A stretch of 42,536 nt of DNA, taken from the IMG/VR virus record IMGVR_UViG_3300025853_000191, positions 1 to 42,536 of that record; one strand, given 5' to 3'. Made by a program: the position numbers and the translations under genes. Of this stretch, positions 1 through 8,827 are shown piece after piece; position 1 is the first letter of the stretch, and each line of letters begins with the position of its first letter. The notes below the pieces were generated by a model that made no database searches, was not told the origin of the DNA, and saw nothing but the letters and a program-made list of their open reading frames with translations. The stretch comes from a virus.

Positions 1-2
1 AC

Positions 3-545
3 CAAGATGATGACCACGACCCTATATCTCAGAACATAAATAACTCTGACAGCAACATACAATTCTTGTACAGACCAGCCTTTGGACTTGACTTCAAGCA
101 CAGTCAGATGTTCAGGTCTTATGTAGCACTGAAAGGCAGCAGTCCTCAAGAGAACTCAAACTTCTACAGGGCTACTGCTGGCGGTAAGTATGGTATGTTC
201 ACTAGTGATGCACCGGGCGCTCGTACAGGTACTCCGAGTAATCCGCCTTACGCACCTGTCTATACAGTAGACCCAGCGACCAGTACAACTGTACCTGTCA
301 GTCAAGGGCCGAACATACCCGGTGTCGATGTCACAGGTTACGACAAGTCAGATATTACCAGCCCAGTGGCCAGAATGGTCATGTCAGAAAACACTCTTGA
401 GCACTTCAGAGCCGACGCAAGTCGTCGTTCTATAGATGATGACGAGGGTGATTACAGTGTTCAACCGAGGCACAGCCAGACGCTACATCCAAAGGGTAGC
501 AAAGGGGATGCATCTTATAATACAGGAGACCATAGTGGGGAGTGA
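3..545 (+). CDS. Virion/tail-module protein, 5' incomplete
   Basis: The reading frame is open from the window edge to TGA at 543-545, so the true start lies outside; the TTG at 66 is only an internal codon. The visible 180 codons encode a hydrophilic protein with a Pro/Thr/Ser-rich middle (APVYTVDPATSTTVPV) and an acidic stretch (IDDDEGDY), more like a linker or surface protein than an enzyme. I do not recognise a family. It is followed without a gap by the baseplate-hub-like gene, so a structural (tail or baseplate) role is inferred from context only. Confidence 0.75.
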   Translation, partial: QDDDHDPISQNINNSDSNIQFLYRPAFGLDFKHSQMFRSYVALKGSSPQENSNFYRATAGGKYGMFTSDAPGARTGTPSNPPYAPVYTVDPATSTTVPVSQGPNIPGVDVTGYDKSDITSPVARMVMSENTLEHFRADASRRSIDDDEGDYSVQPRHSQTLHPKGSKGDASYNTGDHSGE

Positions 546-547
546 AC

Positions 548-2200
548 ATGGCGCTAGGTAAGAATCTCGCAACAGGTCGAGCAGACGCTGCTCAGAACAC
601 TGTGATGAAGAAGATTCGTAAGCCACGCTTTGTCGACAATGCTGTTCGTCATGCTCAATACACCAAAGTCAAGGCTGGCTTTGCGGCTAACAAACCTACC
701 AAAACAGACTTCATACCTACGCCTGAGCGTAGATACAAACTCATCGAGGAAGAAGATACTATCCGTTTGCTTCACAATCCGACAGACAGTATGACCTATG
801 AGGGCTCTTTGTTTTATGATGGTGACAAAGTGACCACTACTAGCACTCTGCCTGCGCTGGCCGTTGGTAGTGAGAACCATACTCAAGCATTAGTTATGTC
901 CGAAATCAAGACATCAACTAAGGGTAATAGGTACGGAATAGAGAACTTGAAGGGTAGAAAATTACACGATATCGGCTTTACAGACAAAACTATCCGTTTT
1001 GCTCAGAAAGTAGGTGTGGGTTTGCGAACTTCTGACCTAGCAATCAAGTTGGGTAATACTTCACAGAGTTCAATCAACGGTTTGAAGGTAAAAAGACCAA
1101 GCGGTACATTCGTCGCTCAAGATTTCTATGGCATCGACTCACTCACTGCCATCAGATTCTTGGCCAAGCATGACTTTTACTCACCAAGAAGCGATAGGTT
1201 CGGTAATCTGGTCTATTCCCCTCAAACTCAGATAGAAAGAGAGCATCTTTTGACTGAAAACAGGGTGTCTGGGGGCACATCAGAGAACAATAATAGCGCT
1301 TTACCCAACAGAGTAGTAGTTAGAGGCAAATCTAGGGCTAACAATGATAAAAATGTTGTACAAGTCGACGATTTTGGCACTCAAGGCGACTCTGTTAACG
1401 AAGTACCCGGTGGTATTTACGCACCTACTGCTTTGACCAAGGCTAGTGCTAGAAGAATAGGTCAAAACATGCTTAGAATGTCAAAAAAGGCTAATGATTC
1501 TAAAATATTGGTAGATGTTTTAGAGGGCTCTCATATACAGCCCGGAGATTTAGTTAGTTACCAATCAAGGACTGACAATAACAAACAAATTGTACTAAGT
1601 GGTAATTATGATTTAATAAACCGTAAATCGGACTTGCATATCAATTCAGTTGACGGGACACTTGAAGATGTATTGCAGAAATTTCAAGAAGTTGACATAA
1701 GCAACACATCAGAAGATGACTTTGACAGAAACAGGCAGTTTAGCGTAGAAGAGTTTAGCACTGCTTTTGGTTTCAAAGTCAAAATCAGTTGGGAGATAGC
1801 AGAAAGAGTCGATAACAACAGGGGTGTAGGGTTCAACCTTGGTCAGCCCGACAGAGACACTATACATGGGGGTCGTGTACTCCAAAGTACGGGTGTACTG
1901 ATTGACAACAGTGGTGGTCACGCTATAGGTACGACCTCATTTACAGTAGACGGAGTAAGCGCTACTTCTGTATTTGCTACCGACAACCAACCAGTCTACA
2001 CATCTAGCGGTAACAAATTAGGTCATATTCATCTAGCCGGAGTTTTGACAAACACTGTCGTTATTAAATCAAGAAGTGTTCATCCAGTACTAGACAACGA
2101 AGAACTACTGATAAGGTCAGATACTGTTCCAGAATCAAAGAACGCTCATCTCAAGTTGGGCACAGTGCAAAGTAGATACTTGAAAAACAGGAGAGGTTGA
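548..2200 (+). CDS. Baseplate hub / tail protein (phage late-control-D-like), putative
   Basis: The protein has 550 residues. ATG 548 is preferred over GTG 542 because a GGGGAG Shine-Dalgarno site (537-542) sits 5 bases upstream. Residues about 130-185 (GRKLHDIGFTDKTIRFAQKV) and about 295-345, with an A-x-RRIGQNMLR helix followed by IQPGDLVSY, resemble the way gpD/gp27-type hub proteins join an alpha-helical segment to a ...PGD.V beta-strand. That suggests the baseplate hub of a tailed virus. The match is by eye and divergent. The neighbours (tail-fibre-like genes downstream, coupled translation) agree with it. A different tail protein remains possible. Confidence 0.5.
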   Translation: MALGKNLATGRADAAQNTVMKKIRKPRFVDNAVRHAQYTKVKAGFAANKPTKTDFIPTPERRYKLIEEEDTIRLLHNPTDSMTYEGSLFYDGDKVTTTSTLPALAVGSENHTQALVMSEIKTSTKGNRYGIENLKGRKLHDIGFTDKTIRFAQKVGVGLRTSDLAIKLGNTSQSSINGLKVKRPSGTFVAQDFYGIDSLTAIRFLAKHDFYSPRSDRFGNLVYSPQTQIEREHLLTENRVSGGTSENNNSALPNRVVVRGKSRANNDKNVVQVDDFGTQGDSVNEVPGGIYAPTALTKASARRIGQNMLRMSKKANDSKILVDVLEGSHIQPGDLVSYQSRTDNNKQIVLSGNYDLINRKSDLHINSVDGTLEDVLQKFQEVDISNTSEDDFDRNRQFSVEEFSTAFGFKVKISWEIAERVDNNRGVGFNLGQPDRDTIHGGRVLQSTGVLIDNSGGHAIGTTSFTVDGVSATSVFATDNQPVYTSSGNKLGHIHLAGVLTNTVVIKSRSVHPVLDNEELLIRSDTVPESKNAHLKLGTVQSRYLKNRRG

Positions 2201-2201
2201 T

Positions 2202-2558
2202 ATGCCATTATTAGATGAAGGAACTAGATTTTTGATAGATACACTTAGAGCAAGAATTAACGAAGTGGTGTTCGGCTTTGACGGTACTGTTGCTACTCAG
2301 CAAGACGGTGGTATAGGTAGACCAGCAGTCGTTGTCAAGCCAGATGTCAAAGTAATAGACGACAACACCTTGTCAGTCGAAGCAAAACTGTCATTAGATG
2401 TTAGTTTCACGCTACCTTTGAGAGAGGTAGTAATTAGGTACAAGAATCCGAGCGATGATACGGATACTACTGACTTCTGTAGATACACTTACAACTCAAT
2501 TGAAAAGACTAGTAATAATGAAATAAAATTCACAGCAATCATCGAGGTGGGACAATGA
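2202..2558 (+). CDS. Small virion protein preceding the tail fibre
   Basis: A 118-residue protein. The start follows GAGAGGTTGAT, with the previous stop one base away. The N-terminus (LLDEGTRFLIDTLRARI) is helical, then VVFGFDGTVATQQDGGIGRP, then alternating beta strands. This short protein, with its 'G-DGT-A' turn, is commonly found just upstream of tail fibres in tailed viruses of archaea and may link fibre to baseplate. It overlaps the next gene by ATGA (2555-2558), so the two are translationally coupled. The role is inferred from position. Confidence 0.55.
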   Translation: MPLLDEGTRFLIDTLRARINEVVFGFDGTVATQQDGGIGRPAVVVKPDVKVIDDNTLSVEAKLSLDVSFTLPLREVVIRYKNPSDDTDTTDFCRYTYNSIEKTSNNEIKFTAIIEVGQ

Positions 2559-3733
2559 CTAATCCAAAAGCAGGACATACAAGCGCAACAGGTTACGGGG
2601 CTAATTCACAAGGACTCAGAGACGGAGACGGGCTTACTAGTCCTAGTCTCACTAATCTATACGAAGGGTTACACGGTAACGGTATCTTGAGACTAAGTGA
2701 CGGTGCTAAAGGTCATTCGCTTAGAAACAGCGTGGTATCTGGTACTCCCGGTTACATCACAGCGGGTAACGCAGGCTTGATTACAGTCAACGGAGGTTAC
2801 TGCAAAATAGATGGTATCATGTATAAGTTTGCAGGAGGTCCATCAAGCACTGTCAGTTTTACTGTCAAGACAGACTCCAATTTTTCTGGCGATTTACCAA
2901 GCAACCCGTCTTCTAACTCAGAAGTATTCGTTGTAATATACTTGGTAGGTAACGGTTCACCCAAAGACAATGTCATGTACGAAATGGGTACACCAGTCGT
3001 AGCATCAGAAGGTACTCCCTTAATACCTAACCGATTCTTGTCTGACCCTAGTATAACAGCCAACACCGATTCTAATCACCAAAGTACAGTTTTAGCAGTA
3101 CTTAGGTATACGATAAGTACTAGTGGTGTCTTAGGTAATGACCCAATCATCTTTGACCGTAGAACATTTTTGGATAACACTGTTAACTTTTTGACACCTA
3201 TGACAAAGGCGGAGAATGGCAACACAGTTTATCCCGCTAATTCTATCAATTCCGCTGCTGACCTAGACGGTTTCTTCACTTCGCCAGAAAACGGAGACTT
3301 TGCTGGTAGCACTTTTGGCGCTATATGGCAGAGTCACACTGCTGATGTAGCGGGTAATCGACATGGGCTGATATACGCAGCAAATCCAAGAAATCTACAA
3401 GCCACTCCTTCAACAGATACCCATGTATTGGGGCCAAATAGATTAGAAGTAGTGACAACCAGTGCGGATGTCACATTCAACTTTGACCAAGGTAATATAT
3501 GGATAGTTACTACTGACGCTGCTAGAAAAATAAATCCTACAGGTGATTTTCCAAGAGGTCATGTTGTTGAAGTATATCACAAGGCTGGAAGTCACACCTT
3601 ACACTTTGACTCTACTGTTGGTGGACACAGTAGCGGTACTAAGATAAATGTCAATGTAGCAATCAATCAGTATGCTAAGTTTGTCTATGACGGTGCTGAT
3701 TGGCATAAACTAGACTTGCATACGGTGAGTTGA
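2555..3733 (+). CDS. Tail fibre / receptor-binding-like protein, putative
   Basis: A 392-residue Gly/Ser/Asn/Thr-rich protein with almost no long helices. The N-terminal part has GYGANSQGLRDGDG and NAGLITVNGGYCKIDG, a repetitive beta-rich style typical of fibres and adhesins. The C-terminal 90 residues (TTSADVTFNFDQGN...) look like a compact beta domain of the kind that caps phage fibres. ATG 2555 overlaps the previous stop and has GAGGTGG upstream. It probably contributes to host attachment. No specific receptor-binding family is recognised. Confidence 0.55.
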   Translation: MTNPKAGHTSATGYGANSQGLRDGDGLTSPSLTNLYEGLHGNGILRLSDGAKGHSLRNSVVSGTPGYITAGNAGLITVNGGYCKIDGIMYKFAGGPSSTVSFTVKTDSNFSGDLPSNPSSNSEVFVVIYLVGNGSPKDNVMYEMGTPVVASEGTPLIPNRFLSDPSITANTDSNHQSTVLAVLRYTISTSGVLGNDPIIFDRRTFLDNTVNFLTPMTKAENGNTVYPANSINSAADLDGFFTSPENGDFAGSTFGAIWQSHTADVAGNRHGLIYAANPRNLQATPSTDTHVLGPNRLEVVTTSADVTFNFDQGNIWIVTTDAARKINPTGDFPRGHVVEVYHKAGSHTLHFDSTVGGHSSGTKINVNVAINQYAKFVYDGADWHKLDLHTVS

Positions 3734-3990
3734 TGGGTAGACTAATTGACATGCTTAAACAAAGGTGCGAGAACTGTAATCGCATTTCTCTACCTTTGTC
3801 GATATCGGGTTGCTATGTATCAGGTGAGCCTGTAGTTCTACACCAGTGCTCTTTCTGCGACTACATACGCTTTCACGGGCAACTCGGATTCAAGGGTGTC
3901 CGTAAGCGTAAGGCTGAGCCTATATCAAGAAAGGCTGGCGGCAGATTCTCCCGCTATCTTGGCAAAATGGCTGAGAAGTTAGGAAGGTAG
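3733..3990 (+). CDS. Zinc-ribbon protein at end of the rightward module
   Basis: An 85-residue basic protein. It has two CxxC knuckles, CENC near residue 13 and CSFC near residue 40, spaced as in a zinc ribbon, then a Lys/Arg-rich tail (VRKRKAEPISRKAGGRF) that could bind nucleic acid. ATG 3733 overlaps the upstream TGA (TGATG) and has GGTGAG ahead. Its TAG ends at 3990, directly abutting the stop of a converging gene at 3991. Function unknown. Confidence 0.7.
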   Translation: MGRLIDMLKQRCENCNRISLPLSISGCYVSGEPVVLHQCSFCDYIRFHGQLGFKGVRKRKAEPISRKAGGRFSRYLGKMAEKLGR

Positions 3991-4086
3991 TTACTCTTCT
4001 TCATCTTTTCCACGGAGACACGCTAAGCAGTATCTAAATCCTCGATGGGCTAGATTAAAACAGCCTCTTTTTGAACATAGTCTCAT
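3991..4086 (-). CDS. 31-residue CxxC mini-protein
   Basis: A very short gene read directly from the sequence: MRLCSKRGCFNL... ends in KDEEE. Four cysteines (positions 4, 9, 20, 23; C-x4-C-x10-C-x2-C) could hold one zinc ion. The ATG starts one base after the chaperonin stop, as is usual in this tightly packed block, and it is the last gene of the leftward block. Function unknown; the conserved cysteine layout and tiling argue that it is real. Confidence 0.55.
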   Translation of the reverse strand: MRLCSKRGCFNLAHRGFRYCLACLRGKDEEE

Positions 4087-4087
4087 G

Positions 4088-5584
4088 TCACTCGCCACGC
4101 TTTCCGATGATGTCGTCGATTCGTAGTATACTGATTGTAACTTCACTGGCCGATTGAATAGCCTGCTTGACTAAATCAAGTGGCTCGAAGACATCTTGCT
4201 CTTTCATCGAACAAGCACCGCCGTTTTCTATATCTGGACCACTGTCAGTGTTACCCGCCTTGTGTTCATTTCTTAGTGTCAGTATAGTGTCAAGTGGGTC
4301 ATGACCTGCATTTTCTGCAATCGTAGCCGGTATAGACTCCAATGCGTCAGCAAATGCGTCGATAGCCATTTGCTCTCTACCGCCTGCTTCCGCAGCCCTT
4401 GAGCGTAAGTGCAATGCTGCATTGAGATAAGCAGAACCTCCGCCGTAGACAACCGAGTCGCTGTTGTAAGCCAAGCAAACTACACCAAGAGCATCTTCAA
4501 ATCCACGCTCAGTCTCGTCAAGAGTTTGCTTAGTAGCGCCTCTTAGAATAAGCGTAGTGACTTCTCCTTCACCTTTGACAACGACATACTTCATGTCACC
4601 GATAGTCTTACACTCTGCATCGCAATCTACAGCCTCTTGTAGGTCTTCTGTAGTGTGAGCGATAGTAGTGTTGAGTAACTTGGCTAATGCTGTCATGTCA
4701 CTTTCAGGTATTCTGTGCACCATGGATATGTTGTGCTTGGCTAATGTAGCCGCTACAACTTCATGAACAGTGTCTCTGACAAATACTACGCCTCCTTCTG
4801 GTAGAAGGTTAGTTATGGTCTTGGCCTTGTCTACCCACTGCTCTCTACCTGATTGTCGCTTGTATTGCTGGTATTCGGCAGCAGAGCCAAGATTCAGTTG
4901 AACATTATCATCGCTTTTGATATCACTTAGACCAGTGTTGATTAGTAAAGCCTGACCATTTGGTAGAGTAGGCATAGCAGGTAACATGAACTCTTTGTGC
5001 AAAACTACACCGCTAAAGCAAGACGAGTCATCTAGGCTACCACCCGGCTGACATAGAACTCTGATTCTTTCAAAGTCACCTGCTGCTTTCTTGACCGCCT
5101 CTACACATAATCCACTAACATGCTCTACGCTAGATTCTAACGCTTTGCCTGTAATAGAAGTCTTTGCTACATTACTAAGATGCTTAGAGCCTTTGAAAGA
5201 CAGTGACTGTATGTGGTCAGTTGCCCACTTGGAGGCTTTTCTGTAACCACGACAAATAATATTGGCATGAAGCCCTTTGTTAAACAGAAGTTCACTGTTA
5301 CCCAGTAACTCTCCTGCCAAGACTACCGTACTTGTCGTACCATCATAGCATATGTTCTCTTGTGTGTTAGCCGCTTCGACTACCATTTTAGCCGCAGGGT
5401 GACTGATGTCTAACTCTTGTAGAATAGTGGCACCGTCGTTAGTAACTATTACATTACCACCGGCATCCACCATCATCTTGTCCATACCCATCGGGCCAAG
5501 TGTTGTCTTGACCGTCATTACGGCTCTTTTTGCTGCTCTTATATTATGCACTACTGCGCTTGTGTTGCTCTCGTTTTCGTTCAT
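4088..5584 (-). CDS. Group II chaperonin (thermosome/CCT-like)
   Basis: A 498-residue protein-folding ATPase; family members form double-ring cages. Hallmarks in order are TLGPMGMDKM, VTNDGATIL, the nucleotide loop (YDGTTSTVVLAGELL), the EDALGVV segment that carries the second catalytic Asp, GGGSAY, GGREQMAIDAFADAL and ENAGHDPLDTI. Both ATPase aspartates appear kept, but the usual GDGTT reads YDGTT and the Glu after GGG is lost. At 498 residues it is slightly shorter than cellular thermosomes (about 545). ATG 5584 has GAGGG upstream; an in-frame TTG at 5599 is disfavoured. It overlaps the upstream gene by 41 bases. Magroviruses are known to carry such chaperonins, presumably for virion or replication protein folding. 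Confidence 0.95.
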   Translation of the reverse strand: MNENESNTSAVVHNIRAAKRAVMTVKTTLGPMGMDKMMVDAGGNVIVTNDGATILQELDISHPAAKMVVEAANTQENICYDGTTSTVVLAGELLGNSELLFNKGLHANIICRGYRKASKWATDHIQSLSFKGSKHLSNVAKTSITGKALESSVEHVSGLCVEAVKKAAGDFERIRVLCQPGGSLDDSSCFSGVVLHKEFMLPAMPTLPNGQALLINTGLSDIKSDDNVQLNLGSAAEYQQYKRQSGREQWVDKAKTITNLLPEGGVVFVRDTVHEVVAATLAKHNISMVHRIPESDMTALAKLLNTTIAHTTEDLQEAVDCDAECKTIGDMKYVVVKGEGEVTTLILRGATKQTLDETERGFEDALGVVCLAYNSDSVVYGGGSAYLNAALHLRSRAAEAGGREQMAIDAFADALESIPATIAENAGHDPLDTILTLRNEHKAGNTDSGPDIENGGACSMKEQDVFEPLDLVKQAIQSASEVTISILRIDDIIGKRGE

Positions 5585-5708
5585 TATTTTCCCTCTCAAA
5601 ATATTCTTCCAATATGGAATCTATACAGGAAGTACACACTCTATGCTTAGAGCATCTAATTCCTGACCAATTATCTCTTTCGCATACTTCGCAGACTATC
5701 ATTGACAT
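5544..5708 (-). CDS. 54-residue zinc-finger mini-protein
   Basis: Begins MSMIVCEVCERDNW, with ATG 5708 overlapping the exonuclease stop (TAATG). Six cysteines as CEVC, a lone Cys, and CTSC form a likely zinc finger, followed by a charged helix (EEYFERENNERKREQHKR). Its last 41 bases overlap the start of the chaperonin gene. Function unknown. Confidence 0.6.
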   Translation of the reverse strand: MSMIVCEVCERDNWSGIRCSKHRVCTSCIDSILEEYFERENNERKREQHKRSSA

Positions 5709-6313
5709 TACCAGTCCACCTCGTATTCTTTGACATCTCCCGTTTTTCTGCATCTCGCCTTTACGAAGCCTTCTTCCATACCATGTTTCCAAAGTTCGTA
5801 TACGAGTTCAGCGTCTTTCAAGCAATATTCAGCGACTTTGCTGTAATTACCCTTGCGCCACTCTATCGGGGCATCGTGACTGTTCATAAGTTTACCCTTG
5901 TTTAAAGTGTGATAACAGGCATCCGACAAGGGCACTGCGTGACCCACTATACTTTTCAACAAAACAGATGTATCAAAAACTTGCTCAGTGGATTTTTTCA
6001 TTATTTCACCAACAGTATAGCAATCAAGCGCATCCCTAATAATAGGTAAATCAAAGTTTTTCAAATTGTGACCCAGTACCATACCACCTTCACCGACATG
6101 CTTGGCTAAGTCGTCTCCTATTATCTCAGGATGCATCTTTTTGACTAAAGTACCCTCTGGTAAGTATTTAGAAACCGACTCATTGGAGTATACTACGCCT
6201 TGGTTCCCATCCCATGTGGCTACTACAGTAGGCTCGAATAGATGCGTCTGACCAAAGCCACCTATATCGTGGCTAAAGTTAGCAGTTTCTATGTCGAGCG
6301 CTAACATCTTCAT
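5708..6313 (-). CDS. DEDDy-type 3'-5' exonuclease (DnaQ/RNase H-fold)
   Basis: A 201-residue stand-alone exonuclease. Exo I is LDIETA (Asp-x-Glu, residues about 6-8), Exo II is GHNLKNFDLPII (Asp near residue 88) and Exo III is YCLKDAELVY, the Y-x3-D form that defines the DEDDy class. This predicts a metal-dependent 3'-5' nuclease of the PolB-proofreading/RNase T superfamily. It is separate from the exonuclease domain inside the virus polymerase, so it probably serves repair, recombination or host DNA breakdown. It is coupled to both neighbours (TGATG upstream, TAATG downstream). Confidence 0.88.
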   Translation of the reverse strand: MKMLALDIETANFSHDIGGFGQTHLFEPTVVATWDGNQGVVYSNESVSKYLPEGTLVKKMHPEIIGDDLAKHVGEGGMVLGHNLKNFDLPIIRDALDCYTVGEIMKKSTEQVFDTSVLLKSIVGHAVPLSDACYHTLNKGKLMNSHDAPIEWRKGNYSKVAEYCLKDAELVYELWKHGMEEGFVKARCRKTGDVKEYEVDW

Positions 6314-6453
6314 CAGTTATCCCCCGACATACAGGATAAGCACCAATCGCAAACAGCAATCCTCTTCTTACCCTTGTGACCCATGAAATAGCCTCCGATA
6401 TTATCACCTAATACACTTTCGCAGCATATACATTCTATATCCCAGAAACTCAT
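6313..6453 (-). CDS. 46-residue zinc-binding mini-protein
   Basis: Short gene between helicase and exonuclease: MSFWDIECICCESVLG... with cysteines at 8, 10, 11, 35, 38, 41 (CxCC and CxxCxxC). ATG 6453 overlaps the upstream stop (ATGA) and its own TGA overlaps the next ATG (TGATG). That perfect packing supports reality. One of about fifteen small Cys-rich proteins in the window. Function unknown. Confidence 0.6.
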   Translation of the reverse strand: MSFWDIECICCESVLGDNIGGYFMGHKGKKRIAVCDWCLSCMSGDN

Positions 6454-7883
6454 GAGTTACCACCTTTCGGCTGCTTTACATCTTTGTTGAGTCTAATAAA
6501 TATCCTTGCCCCTTCACGAGTATCTTTGAATATTTCTTTGCCATATAATTTGAATTTGTCATTGATAGAAGCATGACTACTGTAGTTTGCTATCTTACCA
6601 AAGTTGTCCATGACCTCTTTCTTTTTAGCCCATCCGTGACCTCTAGTATCGTCAAAGTCGAACTTTTCTGCTTGGCCGAATGCACTAATCCAGTAACCTT
6701 CCATCTTCTTCTTTTCACTAGCACCGGCACCGATGTTTATTTCGGACTCTAGCCACTGAATCAAGTTACCGTACAGGTCTAAGAGTATCTCTTTGGCCAT
6801 ATCTATATGGTCGCCTCTGACCACCCATGTTCCTTCAATCATTGCCATGTGATGTGCTAATACATTGGTGTAGTTTTGTAGACCCATGATGAAAGAAGAA
6901 CATATACCTTGTTTATCGGGGCTCATTACTTCTACTGCGCTGTAATAATCGTCTATTGCTGACATAAGCGCTGGTACATAGGCTTCGTCTGGCTGAAACA
7001 TCAAATGCTTCAAATTACCCACTACTACATCTTGGTCTTCCTCTGACATCTCATCCCATTCTAGTGGTGCAATATCAGATAGTTCCAGCACTCTTCTTTT
7101 CAGTTTACGCCTCATGTCTTCAAAGAAAGTTACGACCTCTTCAAACGATACAGTGTATGTTGGTATATTGTAAACGGCCTCCGCTAGCAATTGGTTGATA
7201 TCCTTCTTCATTTCAAGAGTCCAGTGTCTCCAGTATGTCAAAACACGCTGAAAAATACCTTTGTCAAGTACATGCTCTTTGATACCCTTCGGAGGGTATG
7301 TGGTAATCCATAGAGATACCTCAGATTTGACACTGAATGTGTCTCTTGCCATGTGCTTAGTGAGTATGTTACGACCAGTACCTGCCGAGTTCAATGCAGA
7401 CTGTAGGAATAGGGTAGTATTTTCATTATGTTGACCAGACTTCAAGATTACGCTACCCTCGTCGAAGTTAAGCCCTTTTCTACCAGCCAATATACCCGGT
7501 CTTGGTATTTGTGGTGCGTCTCTTACTGGTCCGTCAAATTCAGGGTCAGGGATTAGTGTGCCAACTAAAGCAGCGTCGTTACCAGAGTTGTAATCTTCGC
7601 TTTGCATCCCTGATTCTTTCAACACTCTCTCTATGATTTGGTATGCTGCCGATTTACCTGTCCTAGTATCTTGAATCCAAAATATACTGACTCTTGGGTC
7701 AAGGTTACTACCGCCGACAGGTATCCTAACATAAGGCACTGCTGCTTGTCCCAGTATGAAAAAGAAAGATATCAAACCCGGTATCTCATTATTCTTACTC
7801 ACTTGGTTAAAGTGTTCAAGATACCCTTTCAATATAGGGTATTGTTTCACGCAATCATACTTATCTGCTCTGTGTTCCATCAT
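6450..7883 (-). CDS. P-loop ATPase, putative replicative helicase (DUF3987-like)
   Basis: A 477-residue protein. The Walker A-like loop QDTRTGKSAAY (about residue 72) lacks the first Gly of the classic motif but keeps GKS. GLNFDEGS is Walker B. VSLWITTYPPKG fits a sensor strand, and GIFQRVLTYWR supplies a candidate arginine finger. This order is typical of DUF3987/SF3-like helicase ATPases found beside viral primases, and here the primase lies two genes upstream. It probably unwinds DNA at the fork. MCM- or DnaB-specific motifs were not seen. The start overlaps the ERCC4-type gene by 23 bases, with GGGAAAGGA ahead. Confidence 0.65.
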   Translation of the reverse strand: MMEHRADKYDCVKQYPILKGYLEHFNQVSKNNEIPGLISFFFILGQAAVPYVRIPVGGSNLDPRVSIFWIQDTRTGKSAAYQIIERVLKESGMQSEDYNSGNDAALVGTLIPDPEFDGPVRDAPQIPRPGILAGRKGLNFDEGSVILKSGQHNENTTLFLQSALNSAGTGRNILTKHMARDTFSVKSEVSLWITTYPPKGIKEHVLDKGIFQRVLTYWRHWTLEMKKDINQLLAEAVYNIPTYTVSFEEVVTFFEDMRRKLKRRVLELSDIAPLEWDEMSEEDQDVVVGNLKHLMFQPDEAYVPALMSAIDDYYSAVEVMSPDKQGICSSFIMGLQNYTNVLAHHMAMIEGTWVVRGDHIDMAKEILLDLYGNLIQWLESEINIGAGASEKKKMEGYWISAFGQAEKFDFDDTRGHGWAKKKEVMDNFGKIANYSSHASINDKFKLYGKEIFKDTREGARIFIRLNKDVKQPKGGNS

Positions 7884-8595
7884 TTCCTTTCCCTCTCTTG
7901 TTGTATGTTTTCTGAATCCTAATCGGTTCTTCGGATGTCAGTACATTTAGCAATCTCTGTCGCAGAGTTGTCCCCATTCCTCTTACTTGTTTAAGTGATT
8001 CGGGAAACAACATCTCTTCGATTGACCCGCATTTTTCTAGCAACTTGTCCACTAAATCTGGACCAAAGCCCGGTATCGTAACAAGCATGTCTGCTCGTAC
8101 ATCATTAGTGCTTACTCTCGTTATCGCTTTTGCACCATGCTTGCTGGCAGGTTTGTTCATTTTAGCATGTAACTTGGCTATGAAAATACCTGCCTCGGTG
8201 TAATCCTTTGCTCGATAAATATGACAATCGAAATCTGCTGTAAGTCTGGCAAATATCCCTAGCATCATGTCTAAGACCTTTGGATAACTGGTAGGTCTCC
8301 CTTGATTTTTACACATTGCGACATACTTGGCGATGTCACCGTGTACCAGCAAAACGACTCTGTCGCAGTTAGCATCCAAGTTTTCTATTTGCCTTTGTAG
8401 ATGGCCCTTGAATGTAGATTGAATCAAATCGGATATACTTTTACACTCTATGTGAGCATTACCTGCTTTGTAGTCTCCCATGCCCTGTAAATGTTCTTTC
8501 TTTACAGAGAAGCCCTCTCTTTCGGCGGCACGAATGACAGCATCATGTAGAGGCCCTCTTTCGTTAGTGTCAATTATTAGAGGAGATTTACTCAT
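7861..8595 (-). CDS. ERCC4-type structure-specific nuclease with helix-hairpin-helix domain
   Basis: A 244-residue XPF/Mus81/Hef-like nuclease. The N-terminal catalytic motifs are DTNERG, GDYKAGN and ECKSISDL, matching the family pattern D-x-R-E ... GDY ... ERK-x3-D with Arg replaced by Cys. The C-terminal third is a tandem helix-hairpin-helix (IPGFGPDLVDKLL, then VRGMGTTLRQRLL) for binding branched or flapped DNA. It likely resolves replication forks or recombination intermediates. ATG 8595 has AGGAGG 7-8 bases upstream and overlaps the previous stop by 8 bases. Confidence 0.9.
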   Translation of the reverse strand: MSKSPLIIDTNERGPLHDAVIRAAEREGFSVKKEHLQGMGDYKAGNAHIECKSISDLIQSTFKGHLQRQIENLDANCDRVVLLVHGDIAKYVAMCKNQGRPTSYPKVLDMMLGIFARLTADFDCHIYRAKDYTEAGIFIAKLHAKMNKPASKHGAKAITRVSTNDVRADMLVTIPGFGPDLVDKLLEKCGSIEEMLFPESLKQVRGMGTTLRQRLLNVLTSEEPIRIQKTYNKRGKGNDGTQSR

Positions 8596-8827
8596 AACCT
8601 TTCCTCCTGCATAGTGCACACTTGTCTATGTTTCTATCAAATCTTACACCGTTACATAGACGGCCACTTTTGATAGTGCGTGTGCATAATAACTTTCTAG
8701 GGACTAACTTTTTGTACCTACAGACTTGACAGATAATAACTGGGTCTTCGATAGATGCGTATCTATCTCTCATACTTTTGGTGGCTCTAACACGCTTTTC
8801 GCAAATTTCGCAATAATGCAATGTCAT
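8588..8827 (-). CDS. Zinc-finger protein, 79 residues
   Basis: Four cysteine pairs (CEIC, CQVC, C...C around residues 48-58, CALC) suggest two zinc sites in a basic protein ending RRKGYE. ATG 8827 overlaps the primase stop (TGATG), so it is translated right after the primase, and its end overlaps the nuclease start. It may be a nucleic-acid-binding accessory to the replication genes. No family recognised. Confidence 0.6.
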   Translation of the reverse strand: MTLHYCEICEKRVRATKSMRDRYASIEDPVIICQVCRYKKLVPRKLLCTRTIKSGRLCNGVRFDRNIDKCALCRRKGYE

